NCBI GenBank assembly: GCA_030649955.1 | Contig: JAUSFD010000022.1 | Span: 1-59,581 of the forward strand | DNA from: Candidatus Peregrinibacteria bacterium | GTDB taxonomy: Bacteria > Patescibacteriota > Gracilibacteria > Peribacterales > Peribacteraceae | DNA: 59,581 bases | Reading direction: 5' to 3' | In this document: positions 58,983 through 59,581 of the stretch, one piece after another | Position numbering within the stretch: the stretch's first letter is position 1 | How the letters are laid out: the number at the start of each line of letters is the position of its first letter | Notes under the pieces: model-generated | The model's input: only the letters and a program-made list of their open reading frames with translations | Database searches by the model: none | Told to the model about the DNA's origin: nothing | Translations under genes and position numbers: made by a program

Positions 58983-59378
58983 TCACTGCCTCTCCCCGAT
59001 CACCGCGTCGAGGGAGTACTTGCCCGCGCCCTGGATGGCGATGCTGAGTGCTGCGAAGAAGAGGATGAAATCGAGTTCCCACTTGGAGAAGTCATTCCCG
59101 CCGCTGATCTTCATGTACATCGCACTGATCATGACGCAGAGGATGCCGATCGCGCCAACCTGCGTGAGCAGGCCGAGGAGGAGCGACACACCGGCGAGCG
59201 GCTCGGCGATGGAGAGGAACTTGAAGATCGTCACCAATGTCGAGGACATGCCCTCTGGAGCACCCTCCCAGAACCCACGCTTCTGCAGGCCGTGGTAGAG
59301 GAAGATGATCGCGATCGCGACGCGCAGGAGGAGGAGGGCGACATCGCGGAACTGAGGGGACGATCGGGGGAAGGCCAT
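58983..59378 (-). CDS. DoxX family membrane protein
   Basis: A 131-aa, four-helix membrane protein: VALLLLRVAIAIIFLYHGLQ at the start, then FLSIAEPLAGVSLLLGLLTQ with the family Glu-Pro, and SKWELDFILFFAALSIAIQG. DoxX/DoxD-like proteins are linked to quinone or thiol redox, but roles vary. Start MAFPRSSPQF. Confidence 0.88.
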   Translation of the reverse strand: MAFPRSSPQFRDVALLLLRVAIAIIFLYHGLQKRGFWEGAPEGMSSTLVTIFKFLSIAEPLAGVSLLLGLLTQVGAIGILCVMISAMYMKISGGNDFSKWELDFILFFAALSIAIQGAGKYSLDAVIGERQ

Positions 59379-59443
59379 AGAGGAGAGTGGGGAAGGAACT
59401 GCCGTACTGTAGCATTCGGTATCCTCTATTGAGGAAGGAGACG

Positions 59444-59581
59444 ATCAATGGTATGAACCCCAGAGCAAGCTCTGGACTCCTTTTTCCGGAGCAAGCTCCG
59501 GGGAATCAGACCATCGACTCCGCAAGCAGGTATACTTTCTCCAGGCCGCTCGTCCGGCGTAGCCCCGCGCACGGGGCGAAG
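59444..59581. repeat. 138-bp long repeat, right copy
   Basis: Matches 10-147 with one mismatch and runs to the last base of the window, so its true end is not seen. Confidence 0.85.

Overview
The window looks like a piece of a Candidate Phyla Radiation genome, most likely Peribacteria/Peregrinibacteria. This is inferred from gene content and style, not from a database search. The signs are mid-50s GC by eye, TGA used as a normal stop (so not the Gracilibacteria/Absconditabacteria code), many large lineage-specific proteins of unknown function, VirB2-like multi-pilin membrane proteins, DUF4215 and lamin-tail surface proteins, isolated folate, purine and pyrimidine genes, and scattered housekeeping genes instead of classic operons.

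Layout. 0-12 kb: a block of hypothetical proteins (a transglutaminase-like protein, coiled-coil proteins, Gly-rich membrane-segment proteins, a 1210-aa protein), broken up by hairpin repeats and DUF559 nuclease genes. 12-15 kb: four small membrane-protein genes that have Shine-Dalgarno sites, consensus sigma70 promoters and strong terminators, unlike the rest of the window. 15-17.4 kb: a second copy of the DUF559 element, then HicBA and MntA-HepT toxin-antitoxin modules. 17.4-21.3 kb: more hypothetical coiled-coil proteins. 21.4-30.2 kb: two giant surface proteins (lamin-tail/PKD/nuclease and DUF4215) either side of RNase Y. 30.4-44 kb: mutY, tuf, rpsJ, rnc, nusB, rpmF, a BI-1 protein, two VirB2-like proteins, folP, a CAP protein, glucan phosphorylase, phosphohexomutase and asparaginase. 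44.2-44.8 kb: a roughly 570-nt structured RNA gene on the minus strand with its own promoter and terminator. 44.8-48.3 kb: gmk, then a lower-GC patch with a degraded ORF and two unusual genes, ending at tRNA-Ala. 48.3-59.4 kb: tRNA-Arg, DUF2000, purE, a family 4 UDG, pheS, pyrE, rsmG, rlmE, ftsE-purM, ACT and DoxX genes. A 138-bp repeat lies at both ends.

How it works together. Many genes carry a TATACT-like -10 box only 6-8 nt before the start codon and no Shine-Dalgarno site, so leaderless mRNAs look like the main expression mode. Intergenic spaces are filled with several unrelated families of palindromes. One family (CCCTCTCCC...GGGAGAGGG) forms the ends of a 565-bp element carrying a DUF559 nuclease, a plausible analogue of REP/RAYT systems. 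Both DNA glycosylases that normally bind a 4Fe-4S cluster (MutY and the family 4 UDG) lack two of the four cysteine ligands. The surface nuclease, CAP protein and VirB2-like proteins fit a cell that lives on imported macromolecules, while phosphorylase plus phosphohexomutase would feed glycogen into glycolysis.
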